Part shown: in pieces, positions 24,628 to 34,100 of the stretch
Numbering within the stretch: position 1 is the stretch's first letter
How the letters are laid out: each line of letters starts with the position of its first letter
Source: Mycteria americana
Lineage: Eukaryota; Chordata; Aves; Ciconiiformes; Ciconiidae
Reading direction: 5' to 3'
Length of the DNA stretch: 64,000 bases
Assembly (NCBI RefSeq): GCF_035582795.1
Contig: NC_134365.1
Span: forward strand, 140,023,077 to 140,087,076
Made by a program: the position numbers and the translations under genes
The notes under the pieces: generated by a model
Told to the model about the DNA's origin: nothing
What the model saw: the letters and a program-made list of their open reading frames with translations, nothing else
The model's database searches: none

Positions 24628-25532
24628 AGAACTGCAGAGTCATTCAAGTTGGAGGGGACCTTGTCTCTAGTCTAACCTCCTGCTCAAAGCAGGATCAAAC
24701 TGAATTCAGACAACGTTGCTCAGTGCCGTGTCCAGTTGGGTCTTGAAAACCACCAGTGATGGGGATTCCACAACCAGCTCCAATGCTTAATAATCCTCAG
24801 TGATTTTTTTTTCCTTAGATGCAGTCCTGTTTCAGTTTATGACCACGGTCTGTCATCCACTCACTCTGCGCTTCAGTACAGAGCCTGGCTCCACTTCCTT
24901 GAGAACCTCCTTGCAGGTACTGGAAGGCTGCTATTAGGTTTCCCTTCCCCAGGCTGAACAACTCGAGCTTTCCTGGCATCTCCTCACAGGGCAAATGTTC
25001 CAGCTCCCAACTGTCTTGGTGACCCTCCAAGGGACTTGCTGAAGTTTACCAAGGTCCTCCTTAACTGGGGGCACCCAAACTAGACAGAGCGTTCCACAGG
25101 AGGTCTGTTGAATGCTGTGTAAAAGGCAACAATTGCTTCCCTTGGCATTGACTACGCTTCTGTTGATGCAGACGAGGATGCTGTTAGCCTTCATCCCTGC
25201 CAGGGCTTCCTGCTGGATCATGTTTGGCCTATTGGCCACCGGGGCACCCGCGGTCCTTCCCATCAGAGCTGCTCCCCAGCCTGTCAGTGCCTAGCCCATA
25301 GAAATGCAGGGGGTGAGTCCACACCAAGTGCATTTGTCCTCGCCGGCTTTCATAAGATCCCTGTTTTCCCATTCATCTGACCTATGTAGGCCCCTCTGAA
25401 TGGCAGCCTGGAGTGTGTTGACTGTACATCTTAATTTGATGTTGTCCACAAACTGGATGAGAGTGCACTCTGTGCCCTCCTCCAGGCTATTGATACAGAT
25501 ATTAAACAGGACAGGTGTCAAGACAGACTTCT

Positions 25533-25616
25533 GAAGAACTTCACTTGTAGGAGAACTTCACTTGCAGAAGAACTTCTGTAGAACTTCACTTGTAGAAGAC
25601 GCTGTAGAACTTCACT
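25533..25616. repeat. Local tandem expansion of an AGAACTTCACTTGTAG-like unit
   Basis: AGAACTTCACTTG-type units recur four to five times with short variable spacers inside the old CR1, at the position where RT motif B would be expected. It is probably replication slippage after insertion. Confidence 0.8.
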
Positions 25617-26217
25617 AGCTTCCAGGTAGAGTATTAATAAACGATTAATCTCTATGATCCAGTCAGTTTTTCTCTCATCTAATTGTCTCGACAAGGAAGC
25701 TGTGGGAGACCGTGCCAAAGTCCTCCTATCCACTGCTCTCCTATCATCCACGGATCTAGGCAGGTGATCAGGTTGGTTAGGCATGATTTATCCTTGGTAA
25801 ATCCATGCTGGGTCTTTCCAGTCACCTTTTTCTCCTCTGTATGCCCAGAAATGGCTTCCAAGAGAACTTGCTTTTGTGATTTTCCCAAAGTGAAGCTCAC
25901 CAGCCTGTAGCTCCTTGGATTGTCCTTGTTCTTTTTGAAGATAGGTGCAACATTTAGCCTTTTTCAGCCATTAGGTACCTCTCCAAAACTCCATGACCTT
26001 TCAAACATAAAAAGTGGCCTTGCAGTGACATTGGCCAGCTCCCTGAGCACTCTCAGATGCATCCCAGCTTGTTCCCCAGACTTGCATGGGCTGGGACTCC
26101 TCAAGAGAAGATCCCTGACTCAGTCCTTTTCCACTATTGACTGATCCTTTTCTCCTTAAGCCACAAAGGGCTGGGAGACTTTGTGAGTGAAGATCAAGGC
26201 AAAGAAGGCATTAAGTA

Positions 26218-26636
26218 GAATCATAGAATCATTTAGGTTGGAAAAGACCTTTAAGACCATTGAGTCCAATTGTTAACCTAGCACTGCCAAGTCCACCACT
26301 AAACCACGGCCCTAAGTGCCACATCTACAAGTCTTTTAAGTACCTCCAGGGATGGTGACTGAACCAGTTCCCTGGGCAGCCTGTTCCAATGCTTGACAAC
26401 CCTTTCGGTACAAAAATTTTTCCTAATATCCAACCTAAACCTCCCCTGGTGCAACTTGAGGCAGTTTCCTCTCATCCTATCGCTTGTTACTTGGGAGAAG
26501 AGACCGACCCCCACCTCACTACAACCTCCTTTCAGGTAGTTGTAGAGAGCGATAAGGTCTCCCCTCAGCCTCCTTTTCTCCAGGCTAAACAACCCCAGCT
26601 CCCTCAGCTGCTCCTCAGAAGACTTGTGCTCTAGAC
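26218..26636 (-). mobile_element. Younger CR1 3' fragment nested in the old CR1
   Basis: The left edge is the intact CR1 terminus (GAATCATAGAATCATTTAGG). Reading right to left it encodes [20 protein letters not shown], the CR1 C-terminal domain through [19 protein letters not shown], and the 3' UTR. The C-terminal codons closely match the CR1 at 10.7-13.2 kb, so both belong to a related young subfamily. Old CR1 sequence reads continuously across its two edges. Confidence 0.9.
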
Positions 26637-26860
26637 CTTCAGCCTTGTCTGTGTCTGTTGTCACTAAGTCACTAAGTCACCTGCTGCTTTCAGCAGAGGT
26701 CCCACATCTTCCTTGTTTATTCTTTCACTGCTACTGTGGTGGTAGAAGCTGCTCTTGTTGCCCTTGATATCCTTTGCTGGTTTCACCAACAGATGAGCTT
26801 TGGCTTCCCAAGCACCATGCCTGTATGCCCAGGGAATGCTTCTATATTCCTGCTCTGTGT

Positions 26861-29140
26861 GCTAAGACTGAAGATATTTCAGAATAAAACCGATGACTAG
26901 AAAGTCATAATTGTCAATTACACTCATCCCTCAAAATATTTTTGAATCCTTATTGCATTATAGATCCATATCACTCTTGCTCACTTTCAGAAATACCGAC
27001 TTGAGAAGTTGAGGATGGATCTTTCACATTGCAGTAAGTCGGCTGGCTACGGCATAAGGTGGTGACGGGCAGACAGAACAAAGAATAAACATCCTCACTG
27101 CGTTTAAGCTTTCACCGTAAAAAAAAATGACCGTGCAAGCTGTTAGGAAAGCCTTTCTGGCTCCAGAAGACAGCACATCCACTGTCTATATTGCTACCCC
27201 CAGCTCCAGGAAGGACTGCCCAATTCCTTGACTGCTATTGCAACCTTACAGGCAGCAGTTACACAAACAGCTTTGCTTTGGAAGAGAAGGGCTGAAGATC
27301 AGATCAACTAGTATTGTCTCACTATTCCTCTGCACATAGAGCTGCACAGCTGATGTCTTGCGTCTGGAGGTTACCACGAACGTTTGGGGACTAGGACTGT
27401 CTTTTTGTTCTGTGCTTGTACAGCGCCCACCAGAGCCCCGGAGCCCAGCTGCATGGGTGGTGCTGCCAGGTCTCACAATAATGCAGCTCATAGTGATAAT
27501 CAACAGCAACTTAAAAAATAATCAGTAAGTGTTTATATTGCTGTTGTCCCCAAAAGATACAGACAGCAGCTAAGACAGGTAGTGAAGTCATGTACACGAA
27601 GCATCTCTATACATATGCTGCATTTACTCACTGAATTGCAGCTGGGATTCTCCAGGTCTCCGTCCCATGAAACCTATACTCCACTTTTTCATGAGAGCTC
27701 TCATGGAGAAAACCAGCTGGGCAATCGTAATACCCGGGCTGAAGTGGGTGGAAATAAGAATGCTTTGCTCCCATTTCATTAGAGTAGTTACTCGTAAGCT
27801 GACATATGCTCCTAACATTGCACTTACCTGATTGTTTCCGTCTCCTTTCACAGGCTGTGCGTGCAGTGTGTAAGGATCTGAGTCTGCACTTGGAGGTTTG
27901 CCCGCTGGCAGCTGGCTGTGCCTAAGAGTATCGGCTCTTCAAAATGTGCCATGCACCTTACTGAGAAGGGCAGGAATCGTTTCCAGTGGATTTTGGAGGC
28001 AGGTGTGATTGTCCTATCTGCTCCTTATGTGATTACAGCGCTGAATTTCCCCCTCTGCCTTTTTTCCTCATGTCTTCCTGTCCCTTCATGTTCCGATGAT
28101 GTGTTTGTGGAGGACCAAAGTGAATACTTAGAGCCACACGACTGTAAAGCTGTATCGTAGACGTGTCTCTCTCAACCAAATTGCTAGCATGGGCACAGAA
28201 CCGCAGAAACAAACTCGGATCATTGTTTTATGCTTCAGACCTTCTTTTTAGTCTCAAGCATGAGACCTTTTTGAAGGCATTAATGAGACAAAATGAAGCT
28301 TTAAACAGAAATAGCTGCAACCTTAGCTGTGGAGGAACTAGCAGGCTTTGGAATTAGGCAATAGAACAGTTTATTAAAATAAGGGGGGAAACCTCCTTTT
28401 CAGACAAAAAAAAGAGAAAAAAATCCCATTTGGAAACATTACATAAAACCAGAACACCTCCCTTTGAGAGTGGATGGGCTAGTGTGCTGTTTCTCTTCAT
28501 GAACCTAAAATAATGCCACAAAGGAAAGAACTGTCTACTCCCTCTATTGATGAAACCAGAAAATGCTGCCACGGAGCACTTACCTGCACAGGCTCCAGGA
28601 CGCCTGGGAGGACAACCCAACCCTGCACTAGGGTTTGAGGAGAAAATGCAGCATGAGGAGAAAATAACCTTTGTATTGTGCCCGAGTGCTTTTTTTTTCA
28701 CAATAGCCGGTCTTTTTCTAAGGAATTTTAAGAGTTGTCTGCGATACTTTTGGGGAGACTGTGGAGCTGGTGGTTTCTCAGGTCAAAAGAAGGCCGCTTA
28801 GGCCCCATGGAATGAGTGAGTAGCCTAATGGTGATTTCATCTGAGACAGGAGATTCAAGACTTGCACTGGAGCTCTTAGCTAGGCTGTCCTTAGGCGTCT
28901 TCCACTCCCTCCATAAATAACAGTATAGGTCCGGAAGCAAAACAGGATTTGGGTTTGTGTGTTTTGCTTTTCATCTCGAAAAATGCAATGGCGGTATTCC
29001 TCACTGAACAACAGAGCGACAGATCTGAACTCACCCATGAAGCTAATGGTTAGCTGCAGCTTAATAAAGTTGAAACACGAAGTAAAGAGTGGTACAGGGC
29101 CTCCAGAAAGAACCTGACAAGCATCGCTGTTGAACTGCTT
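26861..29140. other. Region upstream of the ARHGAP6 island, nothing recognised
   Basis: There is no CR1 and no convincing exon. The sequence becomes progressively more GC-rich towards 29140. Distal ARHGAP6 regulatory elements could be here, but none can be named from sequence alone. Confidence 0.45.
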
Positions 29141-30292
29141 CCAGTGAGGGGAGGGCTCAGTGTTCCCAGCCGGGAGAGGGGGCAGGAGCCGGATCCCGCA
29201 GCTGAGGGACTGTTTCCTCCTCTCCAGGTGGGGAAGGAGCCGGCCGGCTGGCTGGCTGCCAGCCTTCGCCGGGCTGTGTGGTATTCTTCCTCTGCGTGCG
29301 TTCTGTTCCTGCGTTTCTTTACGGTTTTGGCCTTTCCAAGTTCGTTCCTTTCTCCCGATAAAGGTTTCCTTGCCTACGCTTGGAGGGAGAGCAGAGAAAG
29401 TCTCTTCAGAGGATTGAGCAAGTTTAGTTATTTGTCCTGAGGAGGCTGAGCTTCACTGATCCCACTCCTTTTTTCTGCTGCCATGAGGTACCCAGCCGAA
29501 CAGTTACAGGTCTTGGGTGACCCAAGCTGCCGGCGGGACTCGCACCCACGTGCCTCTGTGTGGGGTTGTTCTGCACAGACTGTCAGACAGAAGCTGCAGA
29601 GCGTGCCCTCAACGCAGGTGTTCGGTGTGGTTAAAGATGTAAGACCATCTTCTCGAACTGGCACAGAAAGGAAAGAGAGACTTGGGCCAGAATGTAATTG
29701 CCGGTTGGGATCTGCTGAAGCCCCGGTAGCCCTGCAGACGTGTGCTGTACACTGCGAGCACCCTGCCTATTGCCGTAAGCCTTCCCTGAGGGCACCAGCT
29801 CTCCCCGACACGGCCGGGGAGGACCCGGGGGTCCCAGAGGCAGCAGCCCAGCGCGCCCCGCCGCGGACCAGCGGACGCCGGCGGGACGGGGATGCGGCGC
29901 TGGACTTGGCAGGGTCAGGCCGGGGCTTTCCCCGGCTGCGCCTGCGGAACGACCGCGCCGAAAAACAGCCGTCCCTCGCCGCTCGATCCCTCCCCAAAAC
30001 GCAACCGCACGGTGCCGGCGCGGCCGCAGCGCCCCGTCGGGGCCGCCCGCGGCAGCGCCCGGCAGCCGCAGCCCCGGTGCCCGCGCAGCCCGGCGGGGCT
30101 GCCGCCCGCCTCGCCCCCGACGTGGGCGCCCGGCGGCGGTCTGCGGGCAACACCGGGCCCCGTCTCCCCGCCTCGGGGGGAGGCGGGCGGGCCCTGCCAC
30201 CCGGGGACCCGACGGGGTGGGGGTGCGGCGAGCGGCTCCCGTGCGCGTCGCGGCCGAGGGGGGAGTGACTCTGGCAGGCCGCGGCGAGCCGC

Positions 30293-30300
30293 GATAAAAG
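30293..30300 (+). promoter_or_regulatory. TATA-like element upstream of ARHGAP6
   Basis: GATAAAAG sits in otherwise GC-rich sequence about 310 bases before the ATG. Initiation about 30 bases downstream would fall in the pyrimidine-rich tract at 30307-30378. The island context means dispersed initiation is equally plausible. Confidence 0.35.
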
Positions 30301-30306
30301 CTCCGC

Positions 30307-30378
30307 TGCTGCCTCCTTCCCTCCCCTTTTCTCTCGTAACTTTTTTTTTCTTCCCTTTCCCTCCCTCTCCCTCCCAGC
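30307..30378 (+). promoter_or_regulatory. Pyrimidine-rich tract ending in CAG in the ARHGAP6 leader region
   Basis: About 70 bases, almost all C/T on the plus strand, end in CCTCCCAG. The tract could be a pyrimidine-rich initiation region, or a splice acceptor joining an upstream untranslated exon to the ARHGAP6 exon. Confidence 0.4.
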
Positions 30379-30431
30379 AAAGTGACCGCGGCGGCGGCAG
30401 CCCCGGAGCAGCCCCAGCGCCGGACGCCGCC

Positions 30432-30476
30432 ATGAGCCCTCCGGTGCCGCCGTCGGGCCGCGCCGCCGGGGGCTGA
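30432..30476 (+). CDS. Upstream ORF (14 codons) in the ARHGAP6 5' leader
   Basis: An ATG in near-optimal Kozak context (GCCGCCATGA) opens a 14-codon frame that closes with TGA at 30474-30476. It lies 128 bases before the ARHGAP6 ATG. If the leader includes it, scanning ribosomes should often start here and must reinitiate to make ARHGAP6, whose own ATG has G at -3 but T at +4. The peptide is Pro/Gly-rich and probably has no function of its own. Confidence 0.45.
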   Translation: MSPPVPPSGRAAGG

Positions 30477-30604
30477 GCCCGGGCGCGGGGAGCGCCCCCG
30501 GGGCCGCGCCGCTCCGCGCCGCCGCGGCGGGGGCCGGAGGCAGAGGCAGCGAGAGCCCGGGACCCCCGGCCACCCCCGCCGTGCCCGGGGCAGCGGCCGC
30601 CGCG

Positions 30605-31108
30605 ATGTCGGCGCAGAGCCTGCTGAGCAGCGTCTTCTCCTGCTCCTCCCCGGCCGCCGCCGCCCCCGCCGCCGCCAAGAGCCTCTCCAAGCGGAGGCTC
30701 CGCCAGACGCGCAGCCTCGACCCCGCCATCATCGGCGGCGGCCGGGAGGACGGCGAGGGCGCGGGCCGGGCGCCGCGGGCGCGGGCCGCCGGCAGCCCGC
30801 CGGGGGAGCGCCGCGGTCCTCGGGGCGCCGCGCCGCCCCCCGGCGCCTCCTTCTCCACCCCCAGCACCCCGCTGGAGCGGTCGCCGCCGGGCAGCGCCCT
30901 CTTCGACGAGGAGAGCCCCCGCGGGAAGCGGAGCCCCGGCTGGGAGCTGCCCTTCCTGGCGCGCACCCCCTCGGCCTCGGCGCTGAGCGGCCCCGCCGGC
31001 CCCGCCAACAGCATCTTCTCCTCGCCCCGCCGCTGGCTGCAGCAGAGGAAGGGGCAGCCCTCGCCGCCCGGGCCTCGCCCCGCCGCCTACGTCGTGTGGA
31101 AATCCGAG
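30605..31108 (+). CDS. ARHGAP6: ARHGAP6, first coding exon (168 residues, N-terminus only)
   Basis: ARHGAP6 is a Rho GTPase-activating protein that stimulates GTP hydrolysis, mainly on RhoA, and remodels actin. Its GAP domain is encoded by later exons outside the window. The exon is recognised from blocks shared with the mammalian N-terminus: MSAQSLL at residues 1-7, [17 protein letters not shown] at 29-45, SFSTPSTP near 82-89, [14 protein letters not shown] at 136-149 and YVVWKSE at 162-168. The linkers are Ala/Pro/Gly/Ser-rich, probably disordered, and have diverged. The ATG at 30605 is preferred because MSAQSLL is the conserved start; the in-frame GTG at 30581 is not used. The exon ends in phase 0 at GAG|GTAGGC, exactly where mammalian homology stops after KSE. 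No frameshift or stop is present. Confidence 0.95.
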
Positions 31109-31114
31109 GTAGGC
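31109..31114 (+). promoter_or_regulatory. 5' splice site of ARHGAP6 intron 1
   Basis: CCGAG|GTAGGC is an acceptable U2 donor. Homology to the ARHGAP6 protein ends at this point, although the reading frame stays open to 31489 by composition. Confidence 0.85.
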
Positions 31115-34100
31115 CCGCCCGCCCCCCGGGGACGGGCACCCGCCGCGCCGCGCCGCCCTCGCCCCCGGCCTGCGCCGCCGCCGCCCAGCCCGCCCCGCCG
31201 GGCCGGCCCCCGGGCCCCGCAGCCGCCGGTCGCCGGGACGGGGCGGCCCCGCGGGGCGCCCCCTGCGCCCCCCCTCGGTGGTGGGTGCGCGGCGCGGCCC
31301 CGCGCGTGTCCGCGGCAGGGCCGGCCACGGCCCCGGGCAGCGGCTGCGGCTGCGGTGCCGTCGAGGCCGCTGTGGGAGACGGGCAGGGGCGTTAGCGCCG
31401 GGCGTGGGGATCCGCAGCCTTGGCGGGACGGACGGCGGCGTTTGGTGTTCCCTCGACGGGCTCCGTATACGGTTGTCCCGGGCGTGTAAAAGCGTCCCCT
31501 CCCAGTTTCACACCTCGTAAACCGAAGTATGCGATGGCTTCTAACAAGATAGACAAATTATTTTTAATGTGCGCACCCAGTGATCTGTGATTTATTTGAC
31601 AACGCACATGTGTCAAAACCACATGAGGAGCGGTCGTATTCCAAGACAAATCCAACTTTGCAATGCAAATATTTATTCGTTTAACTTGGATGTCGTCGAT
31701 GTTGGGCTGCAGATATCATACCATCTGGACGAATGTATTCCAAGAATGCGGCATTGTTTCTTGATAGCGATTGCTCGGCGAGTTGGTTATGCGCAGCCCT
31801 TCGTAGCGGGAGAAGAAGAAAGTTTTTGTTTGAAGAAATTCTCCATCCTCTTTGTGGTGTTTAGGTTTCCCGCTTAACTGTTTAGTAGTGCCTCCTGGAG
31901 CTTTTGGGTTGGGGTTGGAAGGCAGCCTTTTCGGCGTATTGCCGTTTCCTTTTAAGATGTGTTTATTATAAATAGCCAATACTAGCTAGATCTATCAACG
32001 CAACAGCCCCATGGTTTCAGCGGGATGCAGGCGTCCTTGAAAAATCGTTACCTTACACAGTGATCTGGGATCCAAAGCCAGGCTAGGCACCGTCACGGCA
32101 CAAGATTACCAAAAGTAGTTTTTAAGGGCAAAGGCTGCTCTTCCCCCCGAACGAGCCCCACGTCCTCCTGCTAGCCTGGGCTATAAAAGCTGTCACCATC
32201 TGCCGGCGGGGATGCAGTGTCAGCACCCGGGTGGTGACTTCGGGCATGGTGCTGGCTAATGTTGAAAGAGGCAGCGAAGATTTTTAGCAGTTTTCAAAAA
32301 TGGATTATTATTAAGTCTTGAGATCAGAAGTTACTCTTAGCGGTATTTCATCTTGATGCTTGAATTTTAAGGTAGTTAAAAATTCACGATTTCAAAGAAC
32401 TTTGTGGGAGTTGCAGTGTCAGTGACAAAAACCTCCAGTGACCCAGCGGCTAATGACCTTTAGGTGCTCACTCTAATTAAGGGTAAGTTGTCTGCTTATC
32501 CGCTTACGATTTGATAAGGAACATCAAAAAGTATAAGATATGTAAGATTTCCTGCGCAGAGTTTCCTGACTGAGTCCAAGACTCAGAGCGTGGTCTTGGA
32601 TCTGCAGACGTGAGCGGGTCTCCCTGGTTTCACTGAAACCATGCGAAGGTGTCGGACGCTTGGGGCACGTAAGGGTTAGTTTACCTGGCATTTTTTGCAG
32701 GTCCGTATGCTGTCAACCATGTAGCACACAGAATGCAAGTTCAAAAGTGCAATTATTTTTCCTACGTTGGTGCGTATCTAGCATTTTTAAATAGTCAAAC
32801 CTTTTTTTTTGGGGGGGAGGGGTTATATTACTAATAACATGATTGCTTTACATTTGTAATTTATAGTGAAATTTGATTCAGTGCAGTTTCATGTGATGTT
32901 ACAGCGCTGTTCTCTGACAAATTGTTGTTTGCTTGGCATTTGAACCTGGATAAGTATCTTTCATACATTTAAGGACCGCACTAACAAAGTGCGGTCTTGT
33001 ATTTTGGAGGCATCTTTCCTATTGGCAAGGCCTGATTTTTAGAGTAACTGGTACTTATGTGTAAGTGCAGTTTAAAAAAAAAATCACCTTTACGTTAAAA
33101 AAACCCAACAACATGTGATTCCGATGTAAGAGAACAATTTTGGGAACGTCTGCGCCCAGTGCTGTCAGGACAAGCGAGTGTCCGCGTCTCTGTGCCGGGT
33201 CCCCGTGTCTGGGCTGGGCAGGTGGCCGGGCCACCGCTCTCCACCAGCCCTCAGTTGGGCACAAGTGTCATCGCAGTCGTCGTCCCAGCAGTCACGGTGG
33301 TGGGGCTGCCGTGTGGGAACGGGGTGTGCTGCACCTGACAGCCGGGCTGCTGCGGTGGGTCAGCGTCGTCGCTGTGGATTTGTGGCATCGTACGTCGGTT
33401 GGCATCCAGCCTGATACCTGCTGGTTTCAGAGTTTCTGTTTGCAAGGCGTTATACAAATGCTGACTTAGTTATAACTATCAGCAATGACATGTAAGGTGG
33501 TCTCAATCTAGGTTTTAAATGAAACTGCACATACATGATTTTGATCATATTCGCCCTCTTATTGCAGGCATGCATCCTAACGTGCATTCCGTTTGGTTCT
33601 ATCATAAACCAGCATTGCTCATAAAGGATTTAGTTGCTTGCTTCCTATTTAGTCTTTACTGGAAAAAGACTTGTTCCATTTTTAGGAAGCGAAGGATTCT
33701 CTGTCTCTGGGGCTTCACCCTAGCTGTGGCAAAGCCAGTGTGCTTGAGGAGGTGAAAAAAACACATTTTACTGGGTGAAAAGGAAATAACTGGTTATAAT
33801 ATTGTAACTTTAAAAGGTTCCATTATTGAAATTACTGTTATTCTCAATAGGAAATCTGTCGTTCAGTTTTTTCCAACTTGAAAAATGAAGAACATCAGGA
33901 CAACGATTTTATTCAGCTGTAAAAGACAACTGAATAGATGACTGCAAGCTGCAAATGAGTGTGGAAGGTTTCGGTCTGAGTATTTAAAAATTCTCATCCT
34001 ATTAGCTGGGGAATAAAAGAGATATTCATTACAAAACCTGTTTTCTTTACCTTCATTCCAACATCTTCAGTATAACTGCGCTTTTTTAGAAAATATTTCT

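Larger units (their letters stand above)
24628..26860 (-). mobile_element. Old degenerate CR1 LINE, split by a younger CR1
   Basis: On the minus strand this reads from RT-region sequence at the right to a CR1 3' end at the left (GGTTGGAGGGGACC-like motif near 24645). Pieces of RT are visible: QHGFTKDKSCLTNLI (about 25780-25840) and VLFNICINSLEEGTECTL (about 25440-25515). The catalytic motif C position reads FVDN, not FADD. Frames are broken many times, and a short tandem expansion lies at 25533-25616. The element is interrupted at about 26218-26636 by another CR1 and resumes to about 26860. Confidence 0.85.
29150..31490. other. CpG island covering the ARHGAP6 promoter and first exon
   Basis: GC content and CpG density rise sharply from about 29770 and stay very high to about 31400, spanning promoter, leader, exon 1 and the first ~380 bases of intron 1. 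Long open frames on both strands in this stretch follow from the scarcity of A/T-rich stop codons. Confidence 0.85.

Noticed and set aside
29483-30268. 261-codon plus-strand open frame upstream of ARHGAP6
   Set aside because: No recognisable domain. Its second half is pure CpG-island composition and its first half is unlike any protein I know.
29767-31014. 415-codon minus-strand open frame
   Set aside because: It is antisense to the ARHGAP6 exon and leader. Its Ala/Arg/Pro/Gly-rich content is what a CpG island gives in any stop-free frame.
32971-33000. Resemblance to a Haemophilus uptake-signal hairpin terminator (AAGTGCGGT)
   Set aside because: A single 9-mer match in vertebrate intronic DNA with no bacterial genes nearby; treated as coincidence, not contamination.
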